DNA of 64,000 bases from Brachybacterium aquaticum (GCF_014204755.1 NZ_JACHLZ010000001.1:2790001-2854000), one strand, 5' to 3'. Shown: positions 1-8,680, counted from the stretch's first letter. The notes: a model not told the origin generated them from the letters alone. Program-made: numbers and translations.

Positions 1-520
1 CGAGCGCACTGGTGGGCTCGTCGCACAGCAGCACCTTGGGCTCCGCGGCGAGGCCGCGGGCGATGCCGACGCGCTGGATCTGCCCGCCGGAGAGCTGGGC
101 GGGGTGGTTGTGCTCGCGGCCGGAGAGGCCCACGAGCTCGACCAGCTCGGCGACGCGGCGCTCCCGCTCGGCGCGGGGCACCCCGGCGATCTCGAGGGGG
201 TGGGCGATGTTGCGGGCGGCGGTGCGGGAGTCCAGCAGGTTCGCGTGCTGGAAGACCATGCCGATGTTCCGCCGCGCGGCGCGCAGCGCATCGCCCTCGA
301 GGGCGGCGATGTCGGTGCCGTCCACCTCGACGCGCCCGGAGGTGGGCTTCTCCAGCCCGGTCAGGCAGCGGATGAGGGTGGACTTGCCGGCGCCGGAGCG
401 GCCGACGATGCCGTGCACCCGCCCGGGCTCGAGGTGGAGGTCGATCCCGTCGAGCGCGACGACAGGGTCTCCCCCACCGGGGGCGGGGAAGACCTTCGTG
501 AGGCCATCGAGAGTGATCAC
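1..520 (-). CDS. metN: Methionine-type ABC transporter ATP-binding protein (MetN-like), partial
   Basis: ATPase subunit that would power uptake of methionine or a similar small solute at the cytoplasmic membrane. Reading starts at GTG 520 and leaves the window at base 1, so about 173 N-terminal residues are present. Visible motifs are the Walker A loop GRSGAGKST (near residue 38), the Q-loop GMVFQHANLL, the signature LSGGQIQRVGIARG and Walker B VLLCDEPTSAL. The combination matches the MetN branch of the polar amino-acid/methionine ATPases. The C-terminal regulatory domain that would confirm MetN lies outside, as would a metI partner. The gene is first in its transcription unit, because upstream lies only a broken glycosyltransferase. 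MetN is probable; another amino-acid ABC ATPase is possible. Confidence 0.7.
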   Translation of the reverse strand, partial: MITLDGLTKVFPAPGGGDPVVALDGIDLHLEPGRVHGIVGRSGAGKSTLIRCLTGLEKPTSGRVEVDGTDIAALEGDALRAARRNIGMVFQHANLLDSRTAARNIAHPLEIAGVPRAERERRVAELVELVGLSGREHNHPAQLSGGQIQRVGIARGLAAEPKVLLCDEPTSAL

Positions 521-637
521 CAGGGAAGTGAAACACCCAAACGGGGTCCTGGGGAGCACTTGTTCACGAGGCGCAACAAACCTCACAGACCAGTGAGTTC
601 ACGGGCGGACGGGTGTGGAGGGGGTCACGGCCGCGCC

Positions 638-1487
638 TCAGAGCCGCTCCAGCTCAGGGATCAGGCGGCTGCCGGCGACCTCCGCACGGATCCGAGACCC
701 GAGCGCCGCGGCAGAGCTCCGGTAGGTCGGATCGCCGAGGACCTCCTGCACCGCCGCCGCGATCCGCTCTGGGGACGAGCGGCGGGAGATCGAGACCCCG
801 GCCCCGTGCAGGCGCACGCGCACGGCGTTGTCGGGCTGGTCGCGGAGTGGGGCATGACCACCAGAGGCAGATCGGTGGCGAGCGCCTTCATCACGGTGCC
901 GTGCCCGCGGTGGGTGAGCACGAGAGGGGCGCGGGCCATCACCGGGCCGTGCGGAGCCGAGCGCACCACCTCGATCCCCGAGGCGGCCCGCAGCTCCCCC
1001 GGGTCCACGCCCTTGGCGGTGGTGACCAGAGCGCGGACGGGCAGGGTCGCGAAGGCGTCGATGCTCCGCTGGAGGCAGTCGCGCTGGTCCTGGAAAGTGG
1101 AGGGCAGGGCGACCAGGACGAGCGGGAGCCCGTCGGCGGAGGACCCGCCGGCCGACGGACCGTCGGCCCGGGCCTCGTCGGCCGACGGGTCGACGGCCCG
1201 ATCTCCTCCCGCTCCCCCGACCGCCCAGCTCGGGTCCTCCAGCATCGGGCCGACATACCGCACGCCGGGGCGCAGCCCGCGCGGCAGGTCGAAGGCGCGG
1301 GCGGTGAGGACGTACTCGCGCCGGGCGGCATGGACCTGGTCCCACAGCACCCGCATCGAGCGCAGGCCGAGGTCCGGGCGGTCCTCGCTCAGCAGTGGGA
1401 GCAGCTCCCCGGCGAGCGATCGGGCGGGACGGTGCCGCCGCCGTCGGTGAGGCCGAAGAGGTAGTGGCGCTGGATCCGGGAGCCCAT
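638..1487 (-). pseudogene. Glycosyltransferase (GT1/UGT-like), internally deleted and frameshifted
   Basis: Remains of a macrolide/UDP-glycosyltransferase-like enzyme. The start (ATG 1487) encodes the family N-terminus HYLFGLTDGGGTVPP. About 1389-1440 the homology jumps to the middle of the protein (LRPGVRYVGPMLEDPSWA) in another frame, so most of the N-terminal Rossmann domain (my estimate, roughly 150 residues) is missing. A second frame change lies near 840-850: PLVVMPHS in one frame must continue as RDQPDNAVRV in the next, which one added base would restore. The C-terminal donor-binding region with THRGHGTVMKAL survives. The middle holds a run of SADG/SAGG codons from the dispersed palindrome. 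No functional product is expected. Confidence 0.75.
1177..1186. repeat. Dispersed palindrome core GTCGGCCGAC (site 1)
   Basis: Context CTCGTCGGCCGACGGG, 15 of 16 positions of the full palindrome. It sits in a linker of the broken glycosyltransferase, with degenerate copies at 1129-1140 and 1144-1158, giving the repetitive residues PSADEARADGPSAGG. Confidence 0.75.
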
Positions 1488-1609
1488 GGGCACCTCCGTC
1501 GTCAGCCCCGGCAGCCCGGGGTCCCAGGATCGCCCCGTCGGTTGCGCGGGGCAACGGCGCGGGGACGTCGATCGCTGGGCCGGCTGCATGCTGCCGGACG
1601 ACGAACGGC

Positions 1610-1639
1610 GCCGACCGAGCCCAGGAGGGATCGGTCGGC
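1610..1639 (-). terminator. Possible terminator after the ABC binding-protein gene
   Basis: Inverted repeat GCCGACCGA / TCGGTCGGC (9 bp, 12-nt loop) 47 bp downstream of the binding-protein stop. No U-tract follows, which is usual in this GC-rich genome, so it is only a possible terminator. Confidence 0.4.
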
Positions 1640-1686
1640 CCCGCTCGGGTGCCATGGACCGGGCGTCGCCGCTCCGGTGCCGCCGC

Positions 1687-2736
1687 TCAGGCGCCCGCGT
1701 TCTCCGCGAAGCTCGCGTCGACGATCCCGGCCACGTCCAGCGGCTCGGTGTAGGTGATCTGCCCGGCCTCGATCCACACGGCCTGCATCGCCTCGAGCTG
1801 ATCCGGCTGCGGGGCCAGATCGGGCAGGTAGGTGTACATCGGGGAGGCCTTCAGCACGTCGATCTCCTGGCCGAGGGTGTCGGCGAGGATCTGGTAGACC
1901 TCGTCGGACTGGGTGCCGTCGGCCGAGAGCTCCTGCGCACCCTGGGCGAGGGCGGTGAAGAAGGACTGGGCGAGGTCCGAGGAGACGAAGGACTCCGAGT
2001 AGATGACGCCGGTGCCGGTGGTGCCCTGGGCGGGCACCGCGAGCGGCGAGGCGATCCCGGCCTCCTCGATCGAGGTGGAGAAGGGGGCCGACGGGGTCGC
2101 GGCGTCGACCGCGCCGTTGGCGAGCGCGGCCTCCTGGTCCGGGGTGGCGAGGTTGGAGACCTCGACGTCGTTGAGTGTCAGGCCGCCCTCCTCGAGCATC
2201 GCCGCGAGCAGGTAGCCGCCGGTCGCGCCCGGGCCGCCGGCCACGCCGATGGTGCGGCCCTTGAGGTCGGCGACGGAGGAGACGCTGCCGTCGTCCAGGA
2301 GCTCCTGGCGCACCTCGAGGGCGGTGGGCGAGTTCTCGATGTCGCCGGGCGAGATGCCCATGGAGCCGACGACCTTGAACGCGAGGCCCTGCTGGAGGGC
2401 GTTGAACATGCCGGCGCTGAACCCGGCGACCATGACGTCCAGCTGGTCGTTGGACAGCATCGGCACGCCGTCCTGGCCGGACTTCAGCGGGGTGAGCTCG
2501 AGGGTGATGCCGGCGTCGGCGAAGTAGCCCATCGAGTCCGCGACGTACAACGGCGCGAACAGGGAGGAGGGCAGGTGGCCGACGCGGACGGTGCCGCCCG
2601 CGGTCGCGCCGCCGGCGTCGGACGAACCACCGGCGCCGGAGCCGGTGTCCTCCCCGGTGACGGCGGGGCCGCAGGCGGCGAGGGCACCGGTGACGGCTCC
2701 GGCGGAGGCGAGGGACAGCAGTGTGCGGCGACGCAT
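1687..2736 (-). CDS. ABC transporter substrate-binding lipoprotein, NMT1/THI5-like (SsuA/TauA type)
   Basis: Extracytoplasmic solute receptor of the importer encoded just upstream. The 349-residue product begins with an RRR n-region, a hydrophobic stretch and the lipobox LAACG, so it should be a lipoprotein anchored at Cys22. A Gly/Ser linker follows, then the periplasmic-binding fold opening VRVGHLPSSLFAPLYVA, typical of the NMT1/SsuA/TauA family that carries sulfonates, nitrate, taurine or hydroxymethylpyrimidine. AAGGAG precedes ATG 2736. The order ATPase-permease-binding protein puts it last in the operon, 94 bp after the permease. The substrate cannot be told from sequence; no sulfonate or thiamine genes adjoin. 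Confidence 0.85.
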   Translation of the reverse strand: MRRRTLLSLASAGAVTGALAACGPAVTGEDTGSGAGGSSDAGGATAGGTVRVGHLPSSLFAPLYVADSMGYFADAGITLELTPLKSGQDGVPMLSNDQLDVMVAGFSAGMFNALQQGLAFKVVGSMGISPGDIENSPTALEVRQELLDDGSVSSVADLKGRTIGVAGGPGATGGYLLAAMLEEGGLTLNDVEVSNLATPDQEAALANGAVDAATPSAPFSTSIEEAGIASPLAVPAQGTTGTGVIYSESFVSSDLAQSFFTALAQGAQELSADGTQSDEVYQILADTLGQEIDVLKASPMYTYLPDLAPQPDQLEAMQAVWIEAGQITYTEPLDVAGIVDASFAENAGA

Positions 2737-2830
2737 GGGATGCTCCTTTGCAGTGACCCGGCAGGGCCGGGGATTCGGGGGTGGCCAGGAGGCCGGTGTG
2801 GGGAGTTCAGGGTGGGGCGGGGCGCGAGCG

Positions 2831-3682
2831 TCAGCGCTCGCGCCGCCAGGGCAGCAGCAGCTTCTCCGAGCGGGAGAGGATCGCGGTGATCAGCGCACCG
2901 ATCACGCCGATGACCACGAGGCCCACGTACATCTTCTCGGGGATGAACAGCTGCCAGGAGTTCCAGATCAAATAGCCGAGGCCGGTCGTGGTCGCGCCGG
3001 TGAACTCCACCGCCGTGACCACCACGACGGCGGAGCCGGTGGCGGTCTTCAGTCCGGAGAACACGAAGGGCATGGCGCCGGGCAGGACCACGAAGCGGAA
3101 TCGGTCGAAGCCGCGGGCGCCGTAGGCGGCACCGGCCTCGAGGAGCTTCTTGTCGATCGCCCATACGCCGGCGACCGTGTTGATCTGCATGATGAAGAAG
3201 GCGGTGATGAACACCGAGATGACCTTGGGCAGCTCGGTGGGGCCGAAGATCATCAGCAGGATCGGGAAGATCGCGATCTTGGGCAGCGGGTACAGCGCCG
3301 AGAACAGCGGGCCGAGTGCCGCGTTCAGCGCGCGGGAGGATCCCATCAGCAGGCCGACGCCGATGCCGGCGAGCGCCCCGAGCCCGCCGCCGACCAGCAG
3401 ACGCATGAGGGTGGGGCCGGTGTGGGCCCACAGCTCGCCGGTGCGGAGCATGTCGACGCCGGCGGCGACGATGCGGGTGGGCGGCGGGAAGAAGCGCGGG
3501 TCGATGATCAGGGCGCGCGAGCACACCTCCCACAGCACGATCAGAAGGATCGGGGTGGAGATCGACAGGATCAGGTCGCGGGTGCTGAGGCGCCGGTCGC
3601 GGGCGCGCTGCGCGCGAGCGGCGACGAGGGTGCGCTCGTCGCGGCTGGTGGCGGACGTGTCGGTGCGGGGCTGGGTGCTCAT
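2831..3682 (-). CDS. ABC transporter permease (SsuC/TauC/ThiX type)
   Basis: Inner-membrane channel subunit of the importer, 283 residues. After about 40 polar residues comes a first membrane segment (LILSISTPILLIVLWEV) and then the BPD_transp_1 domain, with further segments up to the C-terminus. The coupling-helix region reads EAGAAYGARGFDRFRFVVLP, matching the EAA motif EAAxxxGA that contacts the ATPase. ATG 3682 overlaps the ATPase stop by ATGA, so translation is coupled. Length and layout are ordinary for the SsuC/TauC family. Confidence 0.88.
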   Translation of the reverse strand: MSTQPRTDTSATSRDERTLVAARAQRARDRRLSTRDLILSISTPILLIVLWEVCSRALIIDPRFFPPPTRIVAAGVDMLRTGELWAHTGPTLMRLLVGGGLGALAGIGVGLLMGSSRALNAALGPLFSALYPLPKIAIFPILLMIFGPTELPKVISVFITAFFIMQINTVAGVWAIDKKLLEAGAAYGARGFDRFRFVVLPGAMPFVFSGLKTATGSAVVVVTAVEFTGATTTGLGYLIWNSWQLFIPEKMYVGLVVIGVIGALITAILSRSEKLLLPWRRER

Positions 3683-4485
3683 GCGGACTCCTCGGCGGTG
3701 CGCGCGTCCTCGCGCAGCAGGTCCCAGATCCGGGCCCGCAGGGCGGAGAACTCGGGGCTGCGCTCGATGTCGAAGGACCGCGGGCGCTCGAAGGGGACGG
3801 TGATGTCCTCGCGCAGGGTGCCGGGGCGGCCGGACATGACGATGACGCGGTCCGAGAGGATGATCGCCTCGTCGATGTCGTGGGTGACCATGAGGACGGT
3901 CTTGCGCTCGGACTCCCACAGGGAGATGAGCTCCTCCTGCATGAGCATGCGGGTCTGGGCGTCGAGCGCGCCGAGCGGCTCGTCCATCAGCAGCACCGGG
4001 GAGCCGGTGGCGAAGGCGCGGGCGATGGCGACCCTCTGGCGCATGCCGCCGGAGAGCTGGTGGGGGTAGGAGTCGGCGAACTCGGTCAGCCGCACCCGGT
4101 CGAGCCAGTCGCGGGCGATGCGGGTGCGCTCGGCGGCGCCGGTCCCGCTCATGCGCAGCCCGAAGGCGATGTTGTCCAGCACCGTCATCCAGGGGAAGAC
4201 GCCGTGCTCCTGGAACACGAAGGCGGCGGGGATCTTCCGGCCCTCGTCGGGCATGGAGACCGTGCCGACGGTGCGCTCCTCGAGCCCGCCGAGGATCCGC
4301 AGGAACGTGGACTTGCCGCAGCCGGAGGGGCCGACGATGCAGGTGAACGAGCCGGGCTCGAGGGTGAGGGAGAAGTCCTCCAGCGCCCAGACGGGGTCGC
4401 CGCCGGAGAAGAAGACCTTGGAGACGTCCTCGGCGACCACGGCGCCCGGTGGGGCGGGGGCCTGGGAGGCGGGGTGCGTGTTCAT
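3679..4485 (-). CDS. ABC transporter ATP-binding protein (SsuB/TauB type)
   Basis: Energises the adjacent importer. In its 268 residues: Walker A GPSGCGKST (around residue 52), Q-loop FVFQEHGVFPWMTV, signature LSGGMRQRVAIARAFA, Walker B VLLMDEPLGALD and switch histidine in VTHDIDEA. The FPWMTV stretch after the Q-loop is characteristic of nitrate/sulfonate/taurine ATPases. It is the first gene of the three-gene operon. ATG 4485 is preceded by GGAG, and a candidate -10 TACAGT lies at 4609-4604. Confidence 0.9.
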   Translation of the reverse strand: MNTHPASQAPAPPGAVVAEDVSKVFFSGGDPVWALEDFSLTLEPGSFTCIVGPSGCGKSTFLRILGGLEERTVGTVSMPDEGRKIPAAFVFQEHGVFPWMTVLDNIAFGLRMSGTGAAERTRIARDWLDRVRLTEFADSYPHQLSGGMRQRVAIARAFATGSPVLLMDEPLGALDAQTRMLMQEELISLWESERKTVLMVTHDIDEAIILSDRVIVMSGRPGTLREDITVPFERPRSFDIERSPEFSALRARIWDLLREDARTAEESA

Positions 4486-4603
4486 CGGTGCTCCTCATCC
4501 CGGACGGAGCGGCGACGACGGCGGTCCGACGGGGTGATGCGGGTTTCGGGCAGTGCCTGGGCGGAGGGGGTGGGGTGCGTGCGCGGGCGCGCGATGCGCC
4601 TTC

Positions 4604-4663
4604 ACTGTAGCGGGCGTCTCGCAGTCCGAAACCATGGTCTCACGGTTCGGTCGGGGCCGAACC
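4604..4663 (-). promoter_or_regulatory. Promoter of the ABC importer operon, with an inverted repeat
   Basis: Minus strand shows a -10 TACAGT (4609-4604), with a weak -35-like GTTTCG 17 bp upstream (4632-4627). A perfect inverted repeat GGTTCGG/CCGAACC with a 6-bp spacer occupies 4644-4663, between this promoter and that of the divergent arsR-like gene, and could bind a regulator of either. Confidence 0.4.
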
Positions 4664-4665
4664 TC

Positions 4666-4711
4666 TTGACGATCCACTCGCCGCCACCCATCATGTAAGC
4701 AGTTACTTACA
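4666..4711 (+). promoter_or_regulatory. Promoter and operator of the ArsR-SRPBCC pair
   Basis: TTGACG (4666-4671), 17-bp spacer, CATCAT (4689-4694) form a good promoter. The perfect inverted repeat TGTAAG-6-CTTACA (4694-4711) starts at the last base of the -10 and covers the expected start site, so a bound dimer would block transcription. AAGGAGG (4713-4719) follows directly. The ArsR protein encoded next is the obvious ligand (inference). Confidence 0.65.
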
Positions 4712-4726
4712 CAAGGAGGTGGAGTC

Positions 4727-5077
4727 GTGCCCCCTGCGGAGGACCCGCTGTCCCGCGTCTTCCACGCCCTGGCCGATCCGACCCGGCGCGCGATCATCGA
4801 GCGCCTGGCCGAGGGGCCGGTGCCGGCGGGCCAGCTCGCGGAGCCCTTCGCCATCTCCCGTCCCGCGATCAGCCAGCACCTGAAGGTGCTGGAGGAGGCG
4901 GGGCTGATCACCCGGACCGCCCAGGCGCGCTGGCGCCTGTGCACCCTCACCCCCGAGCCGCTCGAGGCGGCGACGGACTGGGTGGAGCGCCATCGCGCAG
5001 TGTGGTCCGACCGCTTCGACGCCCTGGACGACGTGCTGCGCAGCGCGCGCGGCGAGCAGACCGGAGAGAACCCATGA
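4727..5077 (+). CDS. ArsR-family transcriptional repressor (SRPBCC-linked)
   Basis: 116-residue winged-helix repressor. The start is FHALADPTRRAIIERLAEGP, the recognition helix region ISRPAISQHLKVLEEAGLI. No cysteine pair for metal binding is present, so this is the non-metal branch of ArsR that travels with AHSA1/SRPBCC genes. GTG 4727 is set by AAGGAGG eight bases upstream. Its stop overlaps the next ATG (ATGA at 5074), so the pair is co-translated. An inverted repeat at 4694-4711 over its own start site suggests autorepression. Confidence 0.88.
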   Translation: MPPAEDPLSRVFHALADPTRRAIIERLAEGPVPAGQLAEPFAISRPAISQHLKVLEEAGLITRTAQARWRLCTLTPEPLEAATDWVERHRAVWSDRFDALDDVLRSARGEQTGENP

Positions 5078-5571
5078 CCCCGAACCCTGACGCTTCCCCC
5101 ACCACCGACACCACGACCCCCACGAGCTTCACCCTCGTCCGCTCCCTCGAGGCCCCGCGCCCCCTGGTGTGGCGGGCCTGGACCGATCCGACCCTCGCCG
5201 CCCGCTGGTGGCACCCCGAGGGGGTCGAGGTCCAGGAGGGGTCGGTGTCGATCGATCTGCGCGAGGGCGGGCGCTACACGTACACGATGACCGTGGACGG
5301 CGAGCGCTGGCCGACGGCCGGCACCTATCTCGAGGTGCGGGAGCCGGAGTTGCTCCGCTTCACCTGGGCCGGGCCGGAGGACGCCGACGAGATCTCGCCG
5401 CTGATCACGGTCGCCCTCGCGGAGGACGGCGCCGAGCGCACCACCATGACCTTCACCCTGGAGCGACGCGAGCCCGCCCCCGAGGGCGAGCACGACGACG
5501 TCCAGCAGGGCTGGACCTCGAGCCTCGACGACGTACTGCCCGGCCTGCTCACGGAGCTCACCGGGCAGTGA
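5074..5571 (+). CDS. SRPBCC (AHSA1-like) domain protein
   Basis: 165 residues. After a Thr-rich N-terminus, the START-like ligand-binding fold begins with FTLVRSLEAPRPLVWRAWTDP and contains the typical LAARWWHPEG and GWTSSLDDVLPGL segments. Such proteins bind hydrophobic or unknown small ligands in a helix-grip cavity and are regularly co-transcribed with an ArsR repressor, as here (4-bp overlap). No catalytic residues are recognisable, so the ligand is unknown. Confidence 0.85.
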   Translation: MTPNPDASPTTDTTTPTSFTLVRSLEAPRPLVWRAWTDPTLAARWWHPEGVEVQEGSVSIDLREGGRYTYTMTVDGERWPTAGTYLEVREPELLRFTWAGPEDADEISPLITVALAEDGAERTTMTFTLERREPAPEGEHDDVQQGWTSSLDDVLPGLLTELTGQ

Positions 5572-5592
5572 TACGACGCCAGGGCTGAGTGC

Positions 5593-6240
5593 TCAGGGAC
5601 CACTTTCCCAGGCGTCCAGCTCCGAGTCCGGAAGCGGCTCGAAGAAGGAGCCGGGGATCTGCGCCTCCACGAAGCCCGTCGGCCGGCGCTCGTCGCCTTC
5701 CCCGCCCGCGAGCTCGGCCTTGCGCCGCTTGCGGCGGGCGCGGAAGAAGCCGCGCAGCAGGTCGCCGCATTCCTGTGCGCGCACGCCGGTGGTGAGCTCG
5801 ACGCGATGGTTCAGCCGCGGCTCGCGCACCAGGTCGTAGAGGGAGCCGGCGGCACCGGCCTTCGGATCCATCGCCCCGACCACCACCCGCTGCACGCGGG
5901 AGAGCACGATCGCGCCGGCGCACATCGTGCACGGCTCGAGGGTGACGACGAGGGTGGTGCCGGTGAGGTTCCAGCGCCCGGTGACCCGGGCCGCCTCCCG
6001 CAGGGCGAGGATCTCGGCGTGGGCGGTGGGATCCTCGTCGGCCTCCCGACGATTGCCGGCGACGGCGAGCACCTGCCCGTCGGCCCCGACGACGACCGCG
6101 CCGATCGGCACGTCGGCCGGCTCCCGGTCCGCAGCGGTGCGGGCCGCGCCGATCGCGAGGCCCATCAGCTCGTCGTCGTTCGGGGCTGCGCCGTTCAGGG
6201 GTCCGTCTGTCATGGCCCCATTGTCGCGGGATGCGCTCAC
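5593..6240 (-). CDS. tadA: tRNA-adenosine deaminase (TadA)
   Basis: Zinc deaminase that converts A34 to inosine in tRNA-Arg(ACG). The motifs are HAE (TAHAEILALREAAR) and PCxxC (LEPCTMCAGAIVLS), with the catalytic glutamate in HAE, then DPKAGAAGSLYDLVRE and LNHRVEL, typical of TadA rather than cytidine or guanine deaminases. The tail LLRGFFRARRKRRK is also TadA-like, followed by a longer C-terminal extension than usual. The GTG at 6240 overlaps the previous stop (GTGA); ATG 6213 nine codons in is an equally plausible start. Confidence 0.88.
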   Translation of the reverse strand: MSASRDNGAMTDGPLNGAAPNDDELMGLAIGAARTAADREPADVPIGAVVVGADGQVLAVAGNRREADEDPTAHAEILALREAARVTGRWNLTGTTLVVTLEPCTMCAGAIVLSRVQRVVVGAMDPKAGAAGSLYDLVREPRLNHRVELTTGVRAQECGDLLRGFFRARRKRRKAELAGGEGDERRPTGFVEAQIPGSFFEPLPDSELDAWESGP

Positions 6241-6779
6241 TCCAGCGGGCCGAGCACCCGGTAGCGGGCCTCGAGCAGGGCCCCGTTGGTGCCGTGCTCG
6301 AGCAGCTCGAGGGCGAAGCGGCCGCCGAGCAGCGGCTTCCCGGCCCCGAGGGTGACCGGGGCGAACGAGACGAACAGCTCGTCCAGCATCCCGGCGCGGG
6401 CGAAGTCCGCCGCGAGGTCACCGCCGCCGACGATCCACACGTCCTTCCCGCCCGCAGCCTCCTCGAGCGCGGCGCGATGCTGCGCGGGGTCGCCATGGAC
6501 GGCGCGGACGTCACCGCGGGGCGCCTCCACCTCCCGGTGGGTGAACAGGAAGGTGGGCTGGGTGAAGACCCAGGCGCCCTCGACGCTGTCGTCGTGCTCG
6601 AGCACCCAGTCGTAGGTGCTGCGACCGGCGACGATCGCGCCGACGTCCTCCATGAACCTCTCCATCGGCAGGATGCTGTCGTCCCCGGTGGGCTGGCTGA
6701 GGAGCCAGTCGAGGCTGTCATGCTCATCGGCGAGGAAGCCGTCCAGCGTGGTGGCGGTGTAGAAGCGGTAGCGGGTCAT
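6237..6779 (-). CDS. Dihydrofolate reductase-like (RibD C-terminal domain) protein
   Basis: 180-residue protein of the RibD_C/DHFR-like family, predicted to bind NADPH and reduce an unknown substrate in the cytoplasm. The N-terminus YRFYTATTLDGFLA matches the substrate-binding strand, and WIVGGGDLAADF followed by LLDELFVSFAPVTLGAGKPL matches the family cofactor loop and C-terminal half. It overlaps the AraC-type gene upstream (ATGA) and tadA downstream (GTGA), so the three form one unit. True folate reductase is unlikely. Confidence 0.8.
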   Translation of the reverse strand: MTRYRFYTATTLDGFLADEHDSLDWLLSQPTGDDSILPMERFMEDVGAIVAGRSTYDWVLEHDDSVEGAWVFTQPTFLFTHREVEAPRGDVRAVHGDPAQHRAALEEAAGGKDVWIVGGGDLAADFARAGMLDELFVSFAPVTLGAGKPLLGGRFALELLEHGTNGALLEARYRVLGPLE

Positions 6780-7734
6780 GGCTGGTCTCCTGTGCGTCGG
6801 CGGTGCCAGAGGATCGGGTCGGGGTCGAGGGCGGGCGGGGTCAGGTCGGCGCCCGCGTCGGCGAGCATCCAGCGCAGGACCTGGCGGCGGTGAGCGGAGA
6901 AGGTCAGCTCGTGGGCGAGGATCTGGCTGAGCAGGAAGCTCTCGGGCGGGTCGCACAGCGCATCGATCACCCGATCGGCCCAGGCGTCGCGTCGCTGCAC
7001 CTCACGGACCATCGCGAGCCAGCGCGCCGCGGTGCGACGGTTCCGCTCGCGGAGATCGCGGACCTGGGACGAGTCCGACGGGACGGCATCCGGCGGGACA
7101 TCGGACGGAAGGGGCACACCCGCGATGGAGGCGAGCCAGGGCTCTCGGCTGAGGACGAGGTGGAGGACGCTCTGGGCGATCGTCTCCTCCGCGCCGTCGA
7201 AGTCCCGCGGGCGATGCCCCGGCATCCGCACCCGGACCAGCTCCTGCTCCGGCAGCGTCGCCGTGACCTCGAGCAGCAGGTCGATGTCCTCGACGTCGTG
7301 CTCGACCATCAGGGCGACCACGCCCCCGGAGGAGCTCCCGCGCGCCTGCCCCGACTCGACGTACAGCGCGACCGGTGAATGGAAGTGCAGACCGTTGGGC
7401 GAGGGCAGCCAGTGCCCGCGCTCCGAGGCGGGCGGCAGCTGGGACGGCGCGCAGCCGTAGGCGCGGCGGAAGGCGCGGGAGAACCGTCGACCGAGTCGTA
7501 TTCGGCGTCGAAAGCCGCCTCGGTCACCGAGGTCCCGCGCTGGAGGCGCCAGGCCGCGCGCTCGAGCAGCACCCGACGGCGCAGCGCGCTGGGGCTCTCC
7601 CCCGTCCGCGCGCTCACCGTGCGCTGGAAGTGGAAGGGAGAGAGGTGGGCGCCGCCGGCCATGCCCGCGAGGGAGCCGTCGCCGTCCTCGACGACGACGT
7701 CCAGCAGGCGCCGGAGCGGATCGGTCTCGGGCAT
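6776..7734 (-). pseudogene. AraC-family transcriptional regulator with one-base frameshift
   Basis: ATG 7734 begins an AraC-type helix-turn-helix (LAGMAGGAHLSPFHFQRTVS, then SALRRRVLLERAAWRLQRG and SVTEAAFDAEYDSVDG). At about 7478 the frame is lost: the sequence reads GACGGTTCTCCC where GACGGTTTCTCCC would continue into FSRAFRRAYGCAPSQL. The rest of the protein, a long DinB/GyrI-like C-terminal domain, is intact in the next frame to stop 6776. The span is 959 bp, exactly one short of 320 codons. It is either a real null allele or a sequencing slip. The stop overlaps the next gene by ATGA. Confidence 0.8.
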
Positions 7735-7893
7735 GGAACCAGTATCCGCACCGGGTGCGAGCCCGCGCCCGACCGAACTTGCGCACCTCGCGGCCTGACC
7801 GCCCCGGCGCCCCCACCGCCGCCGGCCCCGGACCGTCCGCCACCCGGACCAGTTGCGCCGGGGCCGCGGTGTCGGAGGTGTGCCGCGCTCCGG

Positions 7894-7899
7894 TAGATT
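7894..7899 (+). promoter_or_regulatory. -10 box TAGATT for leaderless upp
   Basis: TAGATT ends 7 bp before the upp ATG, the spacing of actinobacterial leaderless promoters. No well-placed ribosome-binding site separates them. Confidence 0.6.
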
Positions 7900-7906
7900 C
7901 AGGGCC

Positions 7907-8545
7907 ATGCGCGTTCTCGAGATCGACCACCCCCTCGTCGCCCACAAGCTGACGGTGCTGCGCAATCGCGACACCCATTCGTCGGTGTTCCGCCAGCTGG
8001 CGGACGAGCTGGTGACCCTGCTCGCCTACGAGGCGACCCGCAACGTCGCCGTGGCCCCGGCGGAGATCCAGACCCCCGTCTCCCCGATGACCGGCCACCG
8101 GCTCACGAACCCCAAGCCCATGGTGGTGCCGATCCTGCGCGCGGGCCTGGGCATGCTGGACGGGCTGACCCGTCTGCTGCCCACCGCCGAGGTCGGCTTC
8201 CTCGGCATGGTCCGCAATGACGAGACCCTCGAGGTCACCACCTACGCGAACCGTCTGCCCGACGACCTCTCGGGCCGCCAGTGCTTCGTGCTGGACCCCA
8301 TGCTCGCCACCGGCCACACCCTCATCGCGGCGGTGGAGTATCTCCACGAGCGCGGCGCCCGCGACATCACCTGCGTGACGCTGCTGTGCGCTCCGGAGGG
8401 CCTGAAGACGATGGAGGAGCAGATCGATCCCTCGATCGACCTCACCATCGTCACCGCCGCGATCGATGAGAAGCTCAACGAGAAGGGCTACATCGTCCCG
8501 GGCCTCGGCGACGCGGGCGACCGCCTGTTCGGTGTCGTCGACTAG
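7907..8545 (+). CDS. upp: Uracil phosphoribosyltransferase
   Basis: Pyrimidine salvage enzyme making UMP from uracil and PRPP, 212 residues, the normal length. Visible are [13 protein letters not shown] (uracil-site side), the PRPP-binding loop [13 protein letters not shown] and the C-terminal uracil-binding segment [16 protein letters not shown]. The ATG at 7907 is chosen because homology begins with [19 protein letters not shown]; an in-frame upstream extension has no family match. A -10 box 7 bp upstream suggests a leaderless transcript. A hairpin follows 40 bp after the stop. It stands alone, divergent from the AraC gene. Confidence 0.97.
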   Translation: MRVLEIDHPLVAHKLTVLRNRDTHSSVFRQLADELVTLLAYEATRNVAVAPAEIQTPVSPMTGHRLTNPKPMVVPILRAGLGMLDGLTRLLPTAEVGFLGMVRNDETLEVTTYANRLPDDLSGRQCFVLDPMLATGHTLIAAVEYLHERGARDITCVTLLCAPEGLKTMEEQIDPSIDLTIVTAAIDEKLNEKGYIVPGLGDAGDRLFGVVD

Positions 8546-8584
8546 GAATCGCGACGCCCGACGGGCCGCGCCCGGAACACCTGC

Positions 8585-8617
8585 GAACGCCCTCGACCTT
8601 TCCGGTCGGGGGCGTTC
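8585..8617 (+). terminator. Terminator hairpin after upp
   Basis: GAACGCCCTCGACC / GGTCGGGGGCGTTC, 14 bp with one T-G pair and a 5-nt loop, about 40 bp after the upp stop. No U-tract. Confidence 0.65.
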
Positions 8618-8680
8618 CTGCATACCTCTCCACACGCGCACCCCGTCTGACCAGCGGCGTTTCAGAATATGAACGCACCC

